64,000 bases of DNA from Diphasiastrum complanatum. Its lineage: Eukaryota; Streptophyta; Lycopodiopsida; Lycopodiales; Lycopodiaceae. The translations under genes and the position numbers were made by a program. The stretch lies in the NCBI GenBank assembly GCA_029204225.1, contig CM055093.1, forward strand, positions 7,141,315 to 7,205,314, given 5' to 3'. Below are positions 23,228 through 34,532 of this stretch, in pieces (within the stretch, counting starts at the first letter, position 1; every line of letters begins with the position of its first letter). Below the pieces are notes generated by a model that saw only the letters and a list, made by a program, of their open reading frames with translations, was not told the origin of the DNA and made no database searches.

Positions 23228-24924
23228 GTATTTCATGCCTCGCTGCTTGTGAAGATAGTCACCTTCAAGATTTCAAATCTTGTGAAAATTGGGTTGATGC
23301 AGGTTCAAAGCACCGTTGTCTTTTACATACCAAAGAAACAAGGGAGCCACATGGCCCTGCCTTAAATTGTCATTTTAATTCTTCATATTTGTTTCAAGTC
23401 AAACCTGGTCTAAATCTTAATTATTGTCGGATCTGAGTGCTGCATGACAAGAATCTTGCAAAAGCTAACGTGTTTATTGTAAATTATTCATTATTTTAGT
23501 ATATAAAGGTAAGTGGTGCTGAATCATGAATGAGATGACTCATCATGTATCGAATTGTTAATAGAGATTACTTGATAAGTGAAAATAGGTGATGTTACAT
23601 GTGTGAGTTGCATGCGTGCAGTTGAATTAGATGGATAGGATAAGAGTAAATGTTTTAATAGAGATCAATTGATGAATGGGTAATCAGTGAAGATAGGTTA
23701 TGTAATGTATGTGTGCTAAATAACATGGAATGAGGTGAGAGTAATTGATGTGTTTAAAGAAAATATGTATTAGTGATATGGTAGGCAAAGAGAGATGATG
23801 GATTTATGCTTAATGAGATGAACGAGGTAAGAGACTAGAGTTAATGTGCTCATGAAGATTATTATATTGATTGATTGAAAATATAGATAGCAAAAAGTTG
23901 AAACTCTAGTAGTAAAGCCTACAGGAGTATAACAGGATGGTGTGTGGATGAAGAAGGTACAGAGAGGGGGTAGCTAGCGGTTGCAGGTGTGTCAAGGTGG
24001 GTGTCTCATCGCCACTCACTTGAGCTTCTATGAAATGAGGGAGGAATGAGGGGCCGGAATGCAAGAAAATTCTGGATACATAGTGAGAGTGCCCAAGTAG
24101 AGCAAAGCATAGCATGATTATGGCTTCAAGACTAAGGTTGAGTATGTAATAGCCAAAAATTTATATTGAGATAGAACTTCAATTGAAATAGAATTCCAAG
24201 ATGGTTCCACTTTTAGATGTGAACCTAGCCATGGCTCATGATGCAGCAACAAAAATGGAAAATTTTGCTCTATTATCCACATAGCACGTACAAAACATAA
24301 TGATCTTTGCAGGCTTTGCCAGCCAGAAGTGACTCCTAGGGCCTATTTGCTTCACAAAATTGCACCTCCCTCCCCTCACTCTACCTCCCTCAGCAAAGTA
24401 GTACTATTTCTCTCTTTTATTATGCTGCTTGTTGGGTTCCAACCCAAAAAAAGAAGAGGCTCTCAGCTCTCTCCAAATAGACCACAAATTGGAGGACAAA
24501 AATACTATTTTGGTTTAGTCAGGTTCTTCCCTTGGCTCCTACCTTCTTTTTCTCTTTTGTAATACTGCCAATGCACCTTCCCTTCGGTGTTAACGTGTTA
24601 ACTACATCCATATAATCTATGCATTTATCTTATCTGACCTATCTACACGTCTCTTCAATAACATATCTAACTTAATATCCTCTATCTTATCTATATACGC
24701 AACTATCTTTCGCATATATCTAGCTAGCTACTAGCTACACATGGATGTGTAGATTAGTTGTCGGTGAACAGAAAATACAGTACACGAATGAGTCCATCCA
24801 TCAGTCTGATTTGCAGCAAAAATGTGTAGGACAACAAATCAAGGGCAGCAAAAAATTCATTTTTGATAGTTGCTTAGCGCGCATTGTAGCTTGCTTGGAT
24901 GCAGGTGAGTGAGATGAGCTGCTT
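23228..24924. other. no gene recognised
   Basis: AT-rich, with TGA/ATGAGAT-rich phrases at 23500-23880. No LTR ends or protein families seen. The right part would be the 3' flank of the desaturase pseudogene. Confidence 0.4.
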
Positions 24925-26084
24925 CTACAGCACAACTGGTTTGGGAAAAGACCAGCTGAAAGCTTTGTTTCTTTGTTCTGCCTGGGTACAGTTCTTCACT
25001 CTGTCATGGACTCTCTCCCTATTCTTTCTCATTAGTGACGGCAAGCCACAGACAAACTGTTGAGCTTTTAGAGCCTCGCTTGATAGATCTCTTAACTTCT
25101 CAACGTTCCAAACTCCTATAAGGTGCTCCATGATGTTCGTGTAATCTTTTGCTGTTATACCTTGCAGCGCTGAGCCACCGTTGCATAGTTCTCAAAAAGA
25201 TTGCTATTTTCTCCGTTGAACATAAGATGATGAGCAGGCATGGTGATTTTCTTTCACATCATCTCAGTGAAGGCAAGCATTGCACCATTGGAATCGACCT
25301 CAAACAGCTTGCTTACTATTGTTGTGTATGCGATCTCATTCCGCCTCTCATCAGAAGCAATCATTCCACAAATGGTAGCAAGCTGGTTGTCTCTATGCTC
25401 CTTGGCGAGCATAGTCATGTTTCCGTGGGATACGAATGTGGCACGCTCCTGGAAGGATGTGTAAATGAATCCGTTGTATGGGCTGTTGTCTATGTGTGCT
25501 TCCTGCATGAATATTGATCTTTAGCAAGTTTGAGAATTAAGACAAAGCCAAACTAACCAAAACAAAGTCAGGAGTGATTACCAATCATGCCTACGCCGAT
25601 CAAATACTGCATCGTCTTCTCTACCATATTCATATCCACTCTACCTGACAAATATAAGAACCTGATGAGTAGATCACTATGTCTGTTCTCCTCCGTTGTC
25701 CAGGCGCAAACCCAACACCCCAGGGCATCGGGCTTGCCCCCGTTGTGTCCCTCACTCCCTCAAATGTATTGAAAACTGATTGATATGTGGGCAGAGCTTC
25801 TTTTGTGATCATGTCTCCCACGAGGCAGACAAGGTAGTCATCTGGCAAGTGAGACGCTTGCTGCTTGAGCTCTAGCACCTCTTCCATAAAAGTATCAGTT
25901 GAAGAATTTGGGAGTAAATCTTGTGGCTGCTAGTATTTTTCCACAGTCTTCAGCAATGGTTGGATCGCTTCCTCAGCCCAAGAATGACCTGATTGTCTCT
26001 ATCTACTGCTGCGACGGCCATGTTTGTGTATCTTTTGCATTGCCACCAAAAGTGTTGCATGTCTTCCGAAGGCATTTCCCTTTT
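24925..26084 (-). pseudogene. stearoyl-ACP desaturase pseudogene
   Basis: Nearly the whole mature acyl-ACP desaturase can be read on the minus strand. These plastid di-iron enzymes introduce the first double bond into stearoyl-ACP. Recognisable blocks in order: [97 protein letters not shown], and the native C-terminal stop at 24925. Defects: TAG at a normally Trp codon near 25945, a one-base frameshift before the EENRH block, TGA near 25250, another frameshift near 25160, and the second iron motif reads DERRNE where the family has DE-x-R-H-E, so an iron-ligand His is Asn. An intron-like gap remains, so it is not a retrocopy. No transit peptide is recognisable. Confidence 0.88.
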
Positions 26085-26520
26085 ATAACATCCCTGTGAC
26101 ATCAACCACAGCGTGTAAGCTCGCAAGAAAATATTTATGTAATGCAAAAACGAAGCATGTTGATCTTCGTACGAAAACTTTATTCTATGCTCGCAAATCT
26201 GCATAACTCATGGCTAGGGAAGAATAACTGTATCACCACTGCAACAAATGCGATCCATTGTCCAATCTCGCCCCTGCTTGACTAACATCAACACAGAAGT
26301 ACCATTATTAGCATGGGTACTTCCAGCAATAACAGTAACAGAATTAATTGAGGGCTTCATGTTGAAGCTTCATGATCGGATAGATAAGTACTATGTCTCT
26401 CTACCACTTCCTACCTTCCTCCATACCTCTCCGGAAGGAACAATCATTGTTGTTTTGGAAAGAGAGAGAGCGTGCCATCACACCGCAAGTCCATGCAAGG
26501 ATGTGAATGCATGCAAGGAT
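26085..26520. other. upstream of the desaturase pseudogene, no gene seen
   Basis: May hold the lost transit-peptide exon, but I cannot recognise it. Short GA runs begin at about 26461. Confidence 0.35.
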
Positions 26521-26553
26521 CTTGAGAGAGAGAGAGAGAGAGAAATGTGTATG

Positions 26554-26600
26554 CATGGGGCGAAGCATACATCCTCCTCCCCATGCATGCATCTAAGAAT
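26554..26600. repeat. degenerate copy of the adjacent hairpin
   Basis: GCATGGGG ... CATCCTCCTCCCCATGC resembles a shortened version of the perfect palindrome 70 bp to the right, with the same ATCCTCCT core and CCCCATG arm. Confidence 0.4.
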
Positions 26601-26625
26601 TTTAGTTAGTTTTTTTGAAAACGTA

Positions 26626-26679
26626 CATGGGGTAGGAGGATGCACCCATGCCACCATGGGTGCATCCTCCTACCCCATG
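26626..26679. repeat. perfect 25-bp inverted repeat with 4-nt loop
   Basis: Left arm 26626-26650 and right arm 26655-26679 are exact reverse complements (CATGGGGTAGGAGGATGCAC... and its mate), separated by CCAC. It could be a small MITE-like unit or fold as a hairpin RNA. No target duplication is clear. Confidence 0.8.
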
Positions 26680-26703
26680 CATAGGCACAAATGTGACACA
26701 CAA

Positions 26704-26732
26704 ATATATATTTATATATATATATATATGCA

Positions 26733-26763
<31 letters not shown>
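26704..26763. repeat. (TA)n and (CT)n microsatellites
   Basis: TA-rich run at 26704-26729 followed by CT run at 26735-26762. Confidence 0.85.
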
Positions 26764-26767
<4 letters not shown>

Positions 26768-26773
26768 CGTAGT

Positions 26774-27340
26774 TCCACTCAAGCCTGCATGGCAGACCTA
26801 CGTGGCATAGCTTAGTTGGCTTGCCACACAAGCCTATGTCAAGCCTCTGTGGCAGACTACAACATGCCTACATGCCTGCATGGCAGACACAAGCCTATGT
26901 CATGCCTATATGACCTGCCACGCAAGCCTATGATAGGCCTATATGGCTTGCCACATGGCAAGTGACAAGCCTGCGTGGTTTGTCTCATGACATGCCTACG
27001 TGGCTTGCCACGTGGCAACTTGCTAGCCCCATCTCTCTCTCTCTCTAGGTCCACTCAAGCCTACATGGTAGAGCTTAGTTGGCTTGCCACACAAGCCTAT
27101 GTTAGAACTACGTTGTTTGCCATGTAGGCCTGCCATCAAACTCATGTCATGCCTATGTGGCCTGCCATGAAAGCCTATGGTAGGCTTGTGTGGCTTGCCA
27201 TGTGGCAACTTTCGAGCCCACCTATATCTTTCTCTCTCTAGGTCCACTCAAGCCTACGTGGTAGAGCCTGGTTGGCTTGCCACACAAGCTTAAGGCATGC
27301 CTACATGGCTTGCCACATGGCAAACCTCAAGCCTGCATGA
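26774..27340. repeat. complex minisatellite, CAAGCCTAYRTGGCTTGCCAC type
   Basis: Units begin with TCCACTCAAGCCT at 26774, 27050 and 27243. The second and third are preceded by a CTCTCTCTAG run. Each unit is itself built from a smaller motif of the GGCTTGCCAC / CAAGCCTATG kind, partly as inverted pairs. The array stops at the copia LTR start at 27345. Confidence 0.75.
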
Positions 27341-27344
27341 TTTG

Positions 27345-27983
27345 TGTGAAAAAAGTGGATCTTGAATGGATCTAAGATCCCAAATGTTCTGGCTAAGATC
27401 TTTGCACAACAAGCTACAAAAGCTAAAATGGCAAAGCATCCTAATGCTACCTTTGATACACATGAGCTTGGCAAAGATTCAAGAGACAAAATAAACTAAT
27501 GAAAGATACTGATGGTAGCCAAAAATAACAGCAAATAGGCCTTACTACAACAGCCTACCACTTTTGGAAATCTCCTAAGACCATACACAATAGCTTGAAG
27601 ACAATACACAAAGCAATGCTCTCAATGGAAGAAGAAACTGTGACAATGATCTATTAATCTCTCTCAACAATACAATAAATTTCTCCAACCTCGTCTCCAT
27701 GAATTTCAGCCTAATATAGGTGAGAGAGATGACTCTCTCTCCTTTCTCTAGAACTTAGGACCCAATTTTGGAGCACCAGTAGCCTAGAATAGCCAATTTT
27801 GGCCTATATATTTTGGTGTCATTTTGAAGGTCCTGAAGTTTGAGACTTCTTCAATATGAAATATATACTAAAATAAAAGTATCTAGGCCTCTTTCACATG
27901 TGTGAAAGTTTAGATCCAAAACTATGTACTAAAATTGCCAATTTAGGCCTCAAACTAGCTAGGAAATGTTGACAATTTTCACA
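27345..27983 (-). repeat. 3' LTR of a minus-strand copia, complete
   Basis: Begins TGTGAA and ends TTTTCACA, 639 bp. It is related throughout to the 655-bp LTRs at 35326 and 41097, and closer to the truncated LTR at 14356. Contains TTCACATGTGTGAA at 27893-27906. The polypurine tract follows on its internal side. Confidence 0.85.
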
Positions 27984-28111
27984 CTCCCTCTTCAACTGAA
28001 CTTGCTAGTTTTACAACACTACTTTGCTCCAACCTAAGAATGATCTCCATCATGATAATAGATCTCTTCTCAAGTGTTCTAATATGTACAATATGAAGTA
28101 CAACATAATTG
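27984..28111 (-). pseudogene. 3' end of a copia polyprotein with polypurine tract
   Basis: The minus strand encodes KLASSVEEG next to the LTR, matching the KLASNVEEG C-terminus of the intact copia at 35976. The purine tract GAAGAGGGAG (27984-27993) is part of that coding sequence. The copia body is cut off at 28111 where the gypsy LTR begins. Confidence 0.7.
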
Positions 28112-28850
28112 TGTTGGAGGGTTTGCGGATCCCAAGGCAACCCTAACCCTAGTTAATAAGTGAGAGGGATTTGGCACCCTGCGTGTGTAAGTCCAACCCG
28201 ATGATCACATAGTTATTTGATTGAATAGTTAAAAGTTTATAAAGGACTTTAGGCCTTTTTGCGGGACTTTTAATGTCGTAGGGCCTAAATGTCAAGTTAG
28301 TGAATAAAGTTGGGTTTCCCTCCAATTTTGATGGTTCTCACACTTTTTTAAATTTGAATAAAAAGAGAGGCAAGACTGGACCAATAGGATTCAGAGGCCA
28401 GGGTCCTCCTCTCTACTATAAAAAGGGACCAATGTGAGGTGCTCCTGATGTTCATTTCCTCATTTCAATAAAGCAGATTGGTTCTCTTTATAAATGGATT
28501 GATGAATGTCCTTGCTCTTCCTCTCTTCTCCTCCATTTCTTATGCTTTCTTTGGATTTTGCTTATTGTTGGATCTGATCATTATTAAGATTGCTATTTCT
28601 TATGCTTTTGTGAGAGAGAAAGGGAGAGAGAGAAGAGTAAGTTTCTATCATTGTTGTGGATTTAGGGTTAATGTATGTAGAATTAATGCTTAGTGTTAAT
28701 GGATGTTAGTGTTAGATCCTCCATTCATGTTGAAATCTGAACTATACTATCGCTCTCATGGGAACGAACCTACGCATGACAACTAACTCTGTCTCTTTGA
28801 TGCTGACTAGATCTTGGATTCAGGTTAGGCAAGAAAAGAAACCCACTACA
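28112..28850 (+). repeat. gypsy 5' LTR
   Basis: Starts TGTTGGAGGG and ends ACTACA just before the primer site. TATAAAAAG at 28417-28425 is the likely promoter and AATAAA at 28467-28472 a likely poly(A) signal. The first 450 bp match the 3' copy at 44419. The remaining part has no match there. Confidence 0.8.
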
Positions 28851-28854
28851 ATTT

Positions 28855-28872
28855 TGGTGCCGTTGCCGGGGA
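28855..28872 (+). promoter_or_regulatory. gypsy primer binding site (tRNA-Asp)
   Basis: TGGTGCCGTTGCCGGGGA, one base different from the complement of the plant tRNA-Asp 3' end used by Athila/Tat elements. It lies four bases after the LTR end. Confidence 0.8.
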
Positions 28873-29188
28873 GCTACGCCAATTTTTCAGTTTGCAGCAT
28901 GTTTGGTTGATGGTTAGCTTGCATTAGGAATCTTGTCGTGGCATGAATAGTGTTAGATCTGCATTTTAGGGTTAGTTTGGGATTGATTTTGCTTGATTTG
29001 AGTGGATTTGCTTGTTGAAATCTAATCTGATTATTAAACAGGAAAAGCTATTTAGATCACCAATCTTAAAATCCATTTGGATTTGAGATATCAGAAAAAA
29101 TAACAGAAATCGATCAAATCTACCAGATTTGGTCAAAACGAGACAAAAAACATCATCAGAGCTCAGAACTTTTTACCCTCTTTTAGAA

Positions 29189-29790
29189 AACCTTCGCCGA
29201 GTTGCTGACACCTTCGGTTTTGTTTACAGAACCTTCAGTTGGACGAAGATTAATTCCCAACAGATTTCCAGAAACATTAGAAAAAATGCCAAAAAGCACT
29301 AAAAATTATCAAAACCCTAAAAAATACAGAAAAAGAACCTTCGCCCGATTTACTGTGCTAAGATGTGATCTAGATCTATTTACTACCAGGTCGACGAAGA
29401 ATAATACCAAAAATAGAAAGGATTTCAGAGGATCAGTTGTCATATTGTCATATTTTTGTCAAAAAAGTCACTTTTTTGCAAAATTACCAGTATTACTCTT
29501 GATCCTTCGCCGAGTTTCCAAAATATTCTATTTATAGAAAAATACTATTTTTTGAGTTCGACGAAGATTCTTCTTGATCAGATCACAAAAAAAATCTTGA
29601 TTTTTACCCTTGCCAGATTACAGAAACTATATTTCCTTGTGTCAGAAACCTTCGTCCGATTTTTCACAGTTTTATCTGTGTCAAATCTTCCATCTGAGAA
29701 GTCGGCGAAGGTTATTTTTCAAGAAATTGCCAGAAAAGTGTTCAAAGAGTTTTATTCCCAACATAGCACTGTTTAAACTTCGCCGAGCCA
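29189..29790 (+). repeat. paired CCTTCG / CGAAGG motif array in the gypsy leader
   Basis: Four units each hold a forward CCTTCG(C/T)C(C)GA and, 58-63 nt from its start, a reverse-complement motif ending CGAAG: 29191/29248, 29338/29399, 29504/29566 and 29649/29710. A lone forward copy lies at 29777. Unit starts are 147, 166 and 145 nt apart. The same paired motif recurs at 42622-42957. Confidence 0.75.
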
Positions 29791-30050
29791 ACCTTCACCA
29801 ATCCTATTTTTAGTTTCTGATTTTTCAGATCAAGTCTCTGTCAAAATCTGGATCAAATCTGATATATTCTGTATTGGATTCTGAGAGATTTATCATTTTT
29901 GAGAAGTATCGATTGATCGAATTTCGAAAAGTTTTTCATCATATAGAATCAGAATCTTGAAAAGTGGAATCTAGCAGATCTAATCTGAGATAGTTTTTTT
30001 GGAAAAATCTAGATCCAATCTCATTATCTATTTGATCTAAATTTGTAGAG

Positions 30051-31567
30051 ATGGATGCCCCTGGAGCTGCTCCTGAAGGTGCTCCAGAGGAGGTCAATCC
30101 AATTATTGTTAGAAGAGCACCCCGATTGAATCTACCCAAATATAATGGATTAACAGATCCAATCATATTTCTTTAGATCTATGCTGAATCTTGTGAGGTC
30201 TATGGTGAGATTTATCCTCAAGATAAACTTAAGCTATTTCCTATGGCCTAAACAGGCACATCACAAGATTGGTACTATAACCAAGATGAAACTGAGCGTA
30301 TAGATTGGGAGGTTGTTAAACGAGCCCTTATCACACAGTTCAAACCGCGGAAGTGTATGGAAGACCCTTTCCTACTTTTAAGTAAAATTAAAATGGGAAA
30401 GCGGAAAATGGTTCGAGATTACATCAAAAGGGTGAAACGTCTTAGATCTGAATGCGAACCTGAGCTGATTAATGAAATGCCATAATTATGTCGTTTTTGT
30501 CAGGTCTACCTAAACGGATCAGACGTGAGCTGAAACGCCATAATGAGTACGCACTTTTGCAAAATGCTATGGACGATGCAATTCGGGAGGAGGATGAAGA
30601 TTCAGATGATGAGCCGAATGTCAGTATGTTGGATTATACAACAGGGTAGACTACTACGACATCCACCACTATTGCATCAACGAATGCCAATGCTACTACA
30701 AAAATGATGCTCAATGAGTTCGAGAAACTTGGGAAGACCCAGCAGAAACAGATGGAAAAGTTGCAGTTGCAATTTGATGAGAAGATCAAAGTATTGAAAA
30801 ATTTCCACAGATAAGCGAACAAGGAACCTGAGAAGTTTGCAAAGACTTTTCCTACCAGGAAAAATATCTGGTGTTCTATTTGTACAGAAAATCACACAGA
30901 GAACGAGTGTCCTCAATCGAAAAAACGAGTGGAAATCAGTGTTTGCCATCTGTGTAATTCACCTTACCATGAGACTGCTTTTTGTAACTTCAACCCTCAG
31001 ATAATTCAGCAACGGTGTGCCCATATGGGATATCGAGATCCACAATATGGAGGAAATCCAGCAGCAAGACTGCGACAATCTACTCTTGGATACCCGGAAT
31101 GTCTAGCTTTGTCTGCCCCACCAAAACACTCCGCTCCTCCTGCCAATTTGATGGAACCAGAACCTTACGGAACCAGAGCACCACTTGGATGCTTTGCATG
31201 TGGAGAAAATCACAGAGTTGCAAAATGCCCAAATAAAGAAAAATTTGTACCATTCTGTTGTGATTGTGGATATGGGCATTGCTATAAAGACTGTCCATCA
31301 AGACCAAAACCACCACCAGCTACAACACCTATAAATTTGATAACCATCAAGCAAGGATCAATAGCTCCAAATAAACCAAGTGCACCCTTGATGGTGGTCA
31401 CCAGAGCACAAAAGCAAAAAGAACTAGTAGTGGATCCAGTACCTGCTGATTCTATTCCATTGAACGAAACACCAACAACATCAGAAGTCTATTTAAATCT
31501 TAATGCAGAAAAACGAAGATATCAGGATATGAGACAATGGATTAAACATCTGCAAAAAGAAGAGTAA
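30051..31567 (+). pseudogene. gypsy gag with four zinc-knuckle-like motifs
   Basis: ATG at 30051 opens a Gag of retrotransposon type. The capsid-like block contains LPKYNGLTDP, DWYYNQDE and DPFLLLSKIKMG; stops fall at 30174, 30249 and 30482. Downstream are four Cys/His knuckles: CSICTENHTENEC (about 30867), CHLCNSPYHETAFC (30944), CFACGENHRVAKC (31192) and CCDCGYGHCYKDC (31258). Only the second has the classic CX2CX4HX4C spacing; the first and third are CX2CX3HX4C. Knuckles bind the packaged RNA in retroelements. The last part is an open frame to 31567. Confidence 0.8.
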
Positions 31568-31609
31568 CTTGAAGTTGCTAAAGTAACAGTTGAAGTTCGG
31601 TCTTCACTA

Positions 31610-32293
31610 TTGCAGCCTCCAAGAAATTTACGTATGGATATGAATGATCAATTACATCATCACGAAGAACCCTTCAAGATGACTGAACCGGAAGCACCGC
31701 ATACGGAATTACTCATGAACATTTTGTCTTGCAAGATCAATATTTCATTGGGAGAGTTCCTAAAGTTGGTGCCAAAAGCTAAAGAAGTCTTAGTGCAAAA
31801 GTTAGCCCAAGAAAAACTAGAAGTCCACCAGGAGCCGCTCTTTTGTGCTGGATTTGAAGAATCTAACGATGTACTCCATGTTGGAGCCACTTGGGAAAGT
31901 GAACAAAAAAATATCACTCTGCCGATACAACATAGACAATTTTCTAAAGAAGCAGCCGTGATAGATGGTGGTTCAGGAGTTAACCTGATTTCTATAAAGC
32001 TATGTACAGAATGGGGCCTTACAAAGATTAAGTCTGCTACTTTTGCTATTAAGCTAGCAGATCAAACAACAGTTCGTCCACGAGGAATGGTGGAAGATAT
32101 ACCTGTTAGGATTGCAGAAGTACAGTTCGTCATTACTTTCGTCGTGATGGACTTACCAGAAGCACCAAATGTCTACTGAGTTCTATTAGGATGTCCATGG
32201 TTACGAGTTGCGCAAGTAATTCATAACTGGCGTACCGGAAAAATCACTTTTGAAAATCGTGAACGTGCAGTTAAAGTTGATCCTATGACTTGA
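31610..32293 (+). pseudogene. gypsy aspartic protease region
   Basis: AVIDGGSGVNLIS is the active-site block, with DGG where retroelement proteases usually have DSG or DTG. VLLGCPWLR is the later conserved LLG-x-PWL block. A TGA at 32177-32179 separates the two. The upstream part (from about 31690) is an alpha-helical linker. Confidence 0.7.
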
Positions 32294-32305
32294 ACTATCA
32301 AACCA

Positions 32306-34532
32306 GTGGTTCAAAAAGCAAATGACGATTCATCAACAACGAATCACACTTGTGATCGACCAGAGAAAAAATTGGGAGTTCACTACGATTCTCAAACGGA
32401 TATCGTCAATTGGAATGAAGCTCTTGCAGCAATTGATTGTATAGTAGGATATATGTGTCAACAAGATATTCAATCAGGGTTGAGCGAGATTTCCTTAATA
32501 GATCGAACCTTGGATACACCAATCACGTTTCCACTAAATGTGCTGAATGTAGCCTGGATATCAACAGAACCTATACCAGATCCAATTGAGGATGATCTCA
32601 TACCAGTGAGCCATGCCTTAACTTATGATGGCAATGCAGAACCTACGGATGAACAAATTCTACATCATATGGATCCGACCAGATTTGGAGTGCGTAATGT
32701 TCCTGATGAACCAACAATCAAACTGCCCAAAGCAGTTATATTGAAGAGAGGCAGGATCACAGGTTTGATAACAAAGAAACAAGCTAAGCAACATTATAGT
32801 ACGGTCCTGAAATGGGAAAATCCCCCTCAAAAGATCGATTCAAAGAAAGTGCCACCCTTATTGGATAAAGGCAAAGGAAAAGTCAAGAATGATCCTTCAA
32901 GCCAGATTTCCAGCAAGACATCATCTAGGAAGTCTTCACCTGTGAAGAAAGATTTATCATCCCGAAAGTCATCACCTCCACGATCAATTCCTGCTAAGAA
33001 GGCTAAACGAAGATCCAAGACAAGTCCTTTTGAAAAAGAACAAACAAATGTAGTCCAGCATGATATGTCGGAGCATTTTAAATATTATACACTAGATGAT
33101 GTGGTTATTATGTTATCTAAAGCACATCGTGAACCTGAAGAACACATGCCGGAATCTAGAGAGGTTTACGATGGCCCAGCTAGGACACAGCCAATGAATC
33201 TTGCTGAACCAGGAGAACCGAAAAAGCTTGTACAAGTGGGATCACAACTTACTCCTGAACAGTATCAAGCACTCCGTTTGTTACTTATTAAGTATCAAGA
33301 TTGCTTTTCATGGACTTATCAAGATTTGAAGGGTATTCCGACATCAGTGATTGAGCATACCATACCTTTAGTATCTGATGCAGTACCAAAGGCTACAAAG
33401 TTCTATCGCTGTAATCCTAATGTGGCAAATCTGATAAAGAAAGAACTTCAGAGATTGCTTGACGTCGATTTCATTTATGAGATCGAGCTTATAGAATGGA
33501 TTTCACCGATTGTCATTGTTCCTAAGAAAAATGAAAAATTGCGAATATGTGTAAATCTCAAAGCATTGAATAAAGTACACGGAAGGATCACTTTCCGTTA
33601 CCTTTAACTGAAAGCATTTTGGATCGCTTTGCTGGAGCGGAAGCTTATAGTTTCCTAGATGGATTTAGTGGTTACAACCAGGTTAAGATTACACCCGTCG
33701 ATCGTCACAAAACTGCTTTTGCAACAGAATGGGACACCTATGCTTACAAAGTAATGACGTTTGGACTATGTAATGCACCAAGTTCATTCCAAAGAGTAAT
33801 GCAATTTGCTTTTAAAGATTATCTGCAAAAATTCCTTGAAATTTACTTGGACGACTTGGGAGTCCATAGTACAGATACAGACCACCTGGATCGATCGGAA
33901 AAAGTATTTGAAAGATGCCGCAAATATCAGATTTCTCTAAATCCAAAAAAATGCCAAATATGGGTTTCGCACGGAGTTGTGCTTGGACATGTGATATCAA
34001 GACATGGTATTGCCACCGACTATTCTAAGATCAAAGTTATTGTGGAATTGCCACCGCTAGCAACAATTCGAGGAGTTTATGTGTTTATGGGTCATGCGAA
34101 CTACTATCGAATTTTTATTACCTTCTTTGAGGATTTAGCACGACCTATATACAAACTAACTATTATTCCTATTTGGACAGTAGAGGCGTTAAAAGCCTTT
34201 GAAAAGTAAAAAAAACCATTATCTTCAGCACCAATACTGCGTTCTCCAGATTGGACATTAGAGTTTCATGTTCATACGGATGCCTCAAAATACGCCATTG
34301 GATTAGTTTTGACGCAACCAAGTGACTATAAGAAGGATTATTCCATACGATTTGCAAGCAGACAGCTTATAGATCCAAAGAAGAATTATTTAACAACTAA
34401 ACGTGAAGCGCTAGCCATGATTTTCTCTGTTCAAAAATTTCGTCACTACCTCATGGAAACGCACTTTGCATTTTATATGGATCATCAACCGTTACTTTAC
34501 TTGGTAAATAAGATGGTTATTGTTATTGACTG
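32306..34532 (+). pseudogene. gypsy reverse transcriptase and RNase H
   Basis: A basic Ser/Lys-rich linker (about 32860-33040) precedes the RT. RT blocks: PEQYQALRLLL (33256), EWISPIVIVPKKNEKLRICVNLKALNKV (about 33497-33580), then a one-base frameshift near 33590, YSFLDGFSGYNQVKI (33648), FGLCNAPSSFQRVMQF (33760) and the active site YLDD at 33844-33855. After a stop at 34207, RNase H shows HTDASKYAIG (34273), FASRQL and TTKREALAMIF. The RT most resembles Athila/Tat elements. The frameshift and stops make it inactive. Confidence 0.85.

Noticed and set aside
14356-27983. LTR pair of one large copia element (14356 and 27345)
   Set aside because: The primer site shows that the internal side of the first is to its left, while the polypurine tract shows that the internal side of the second is to its right, so they belong to different insertions.
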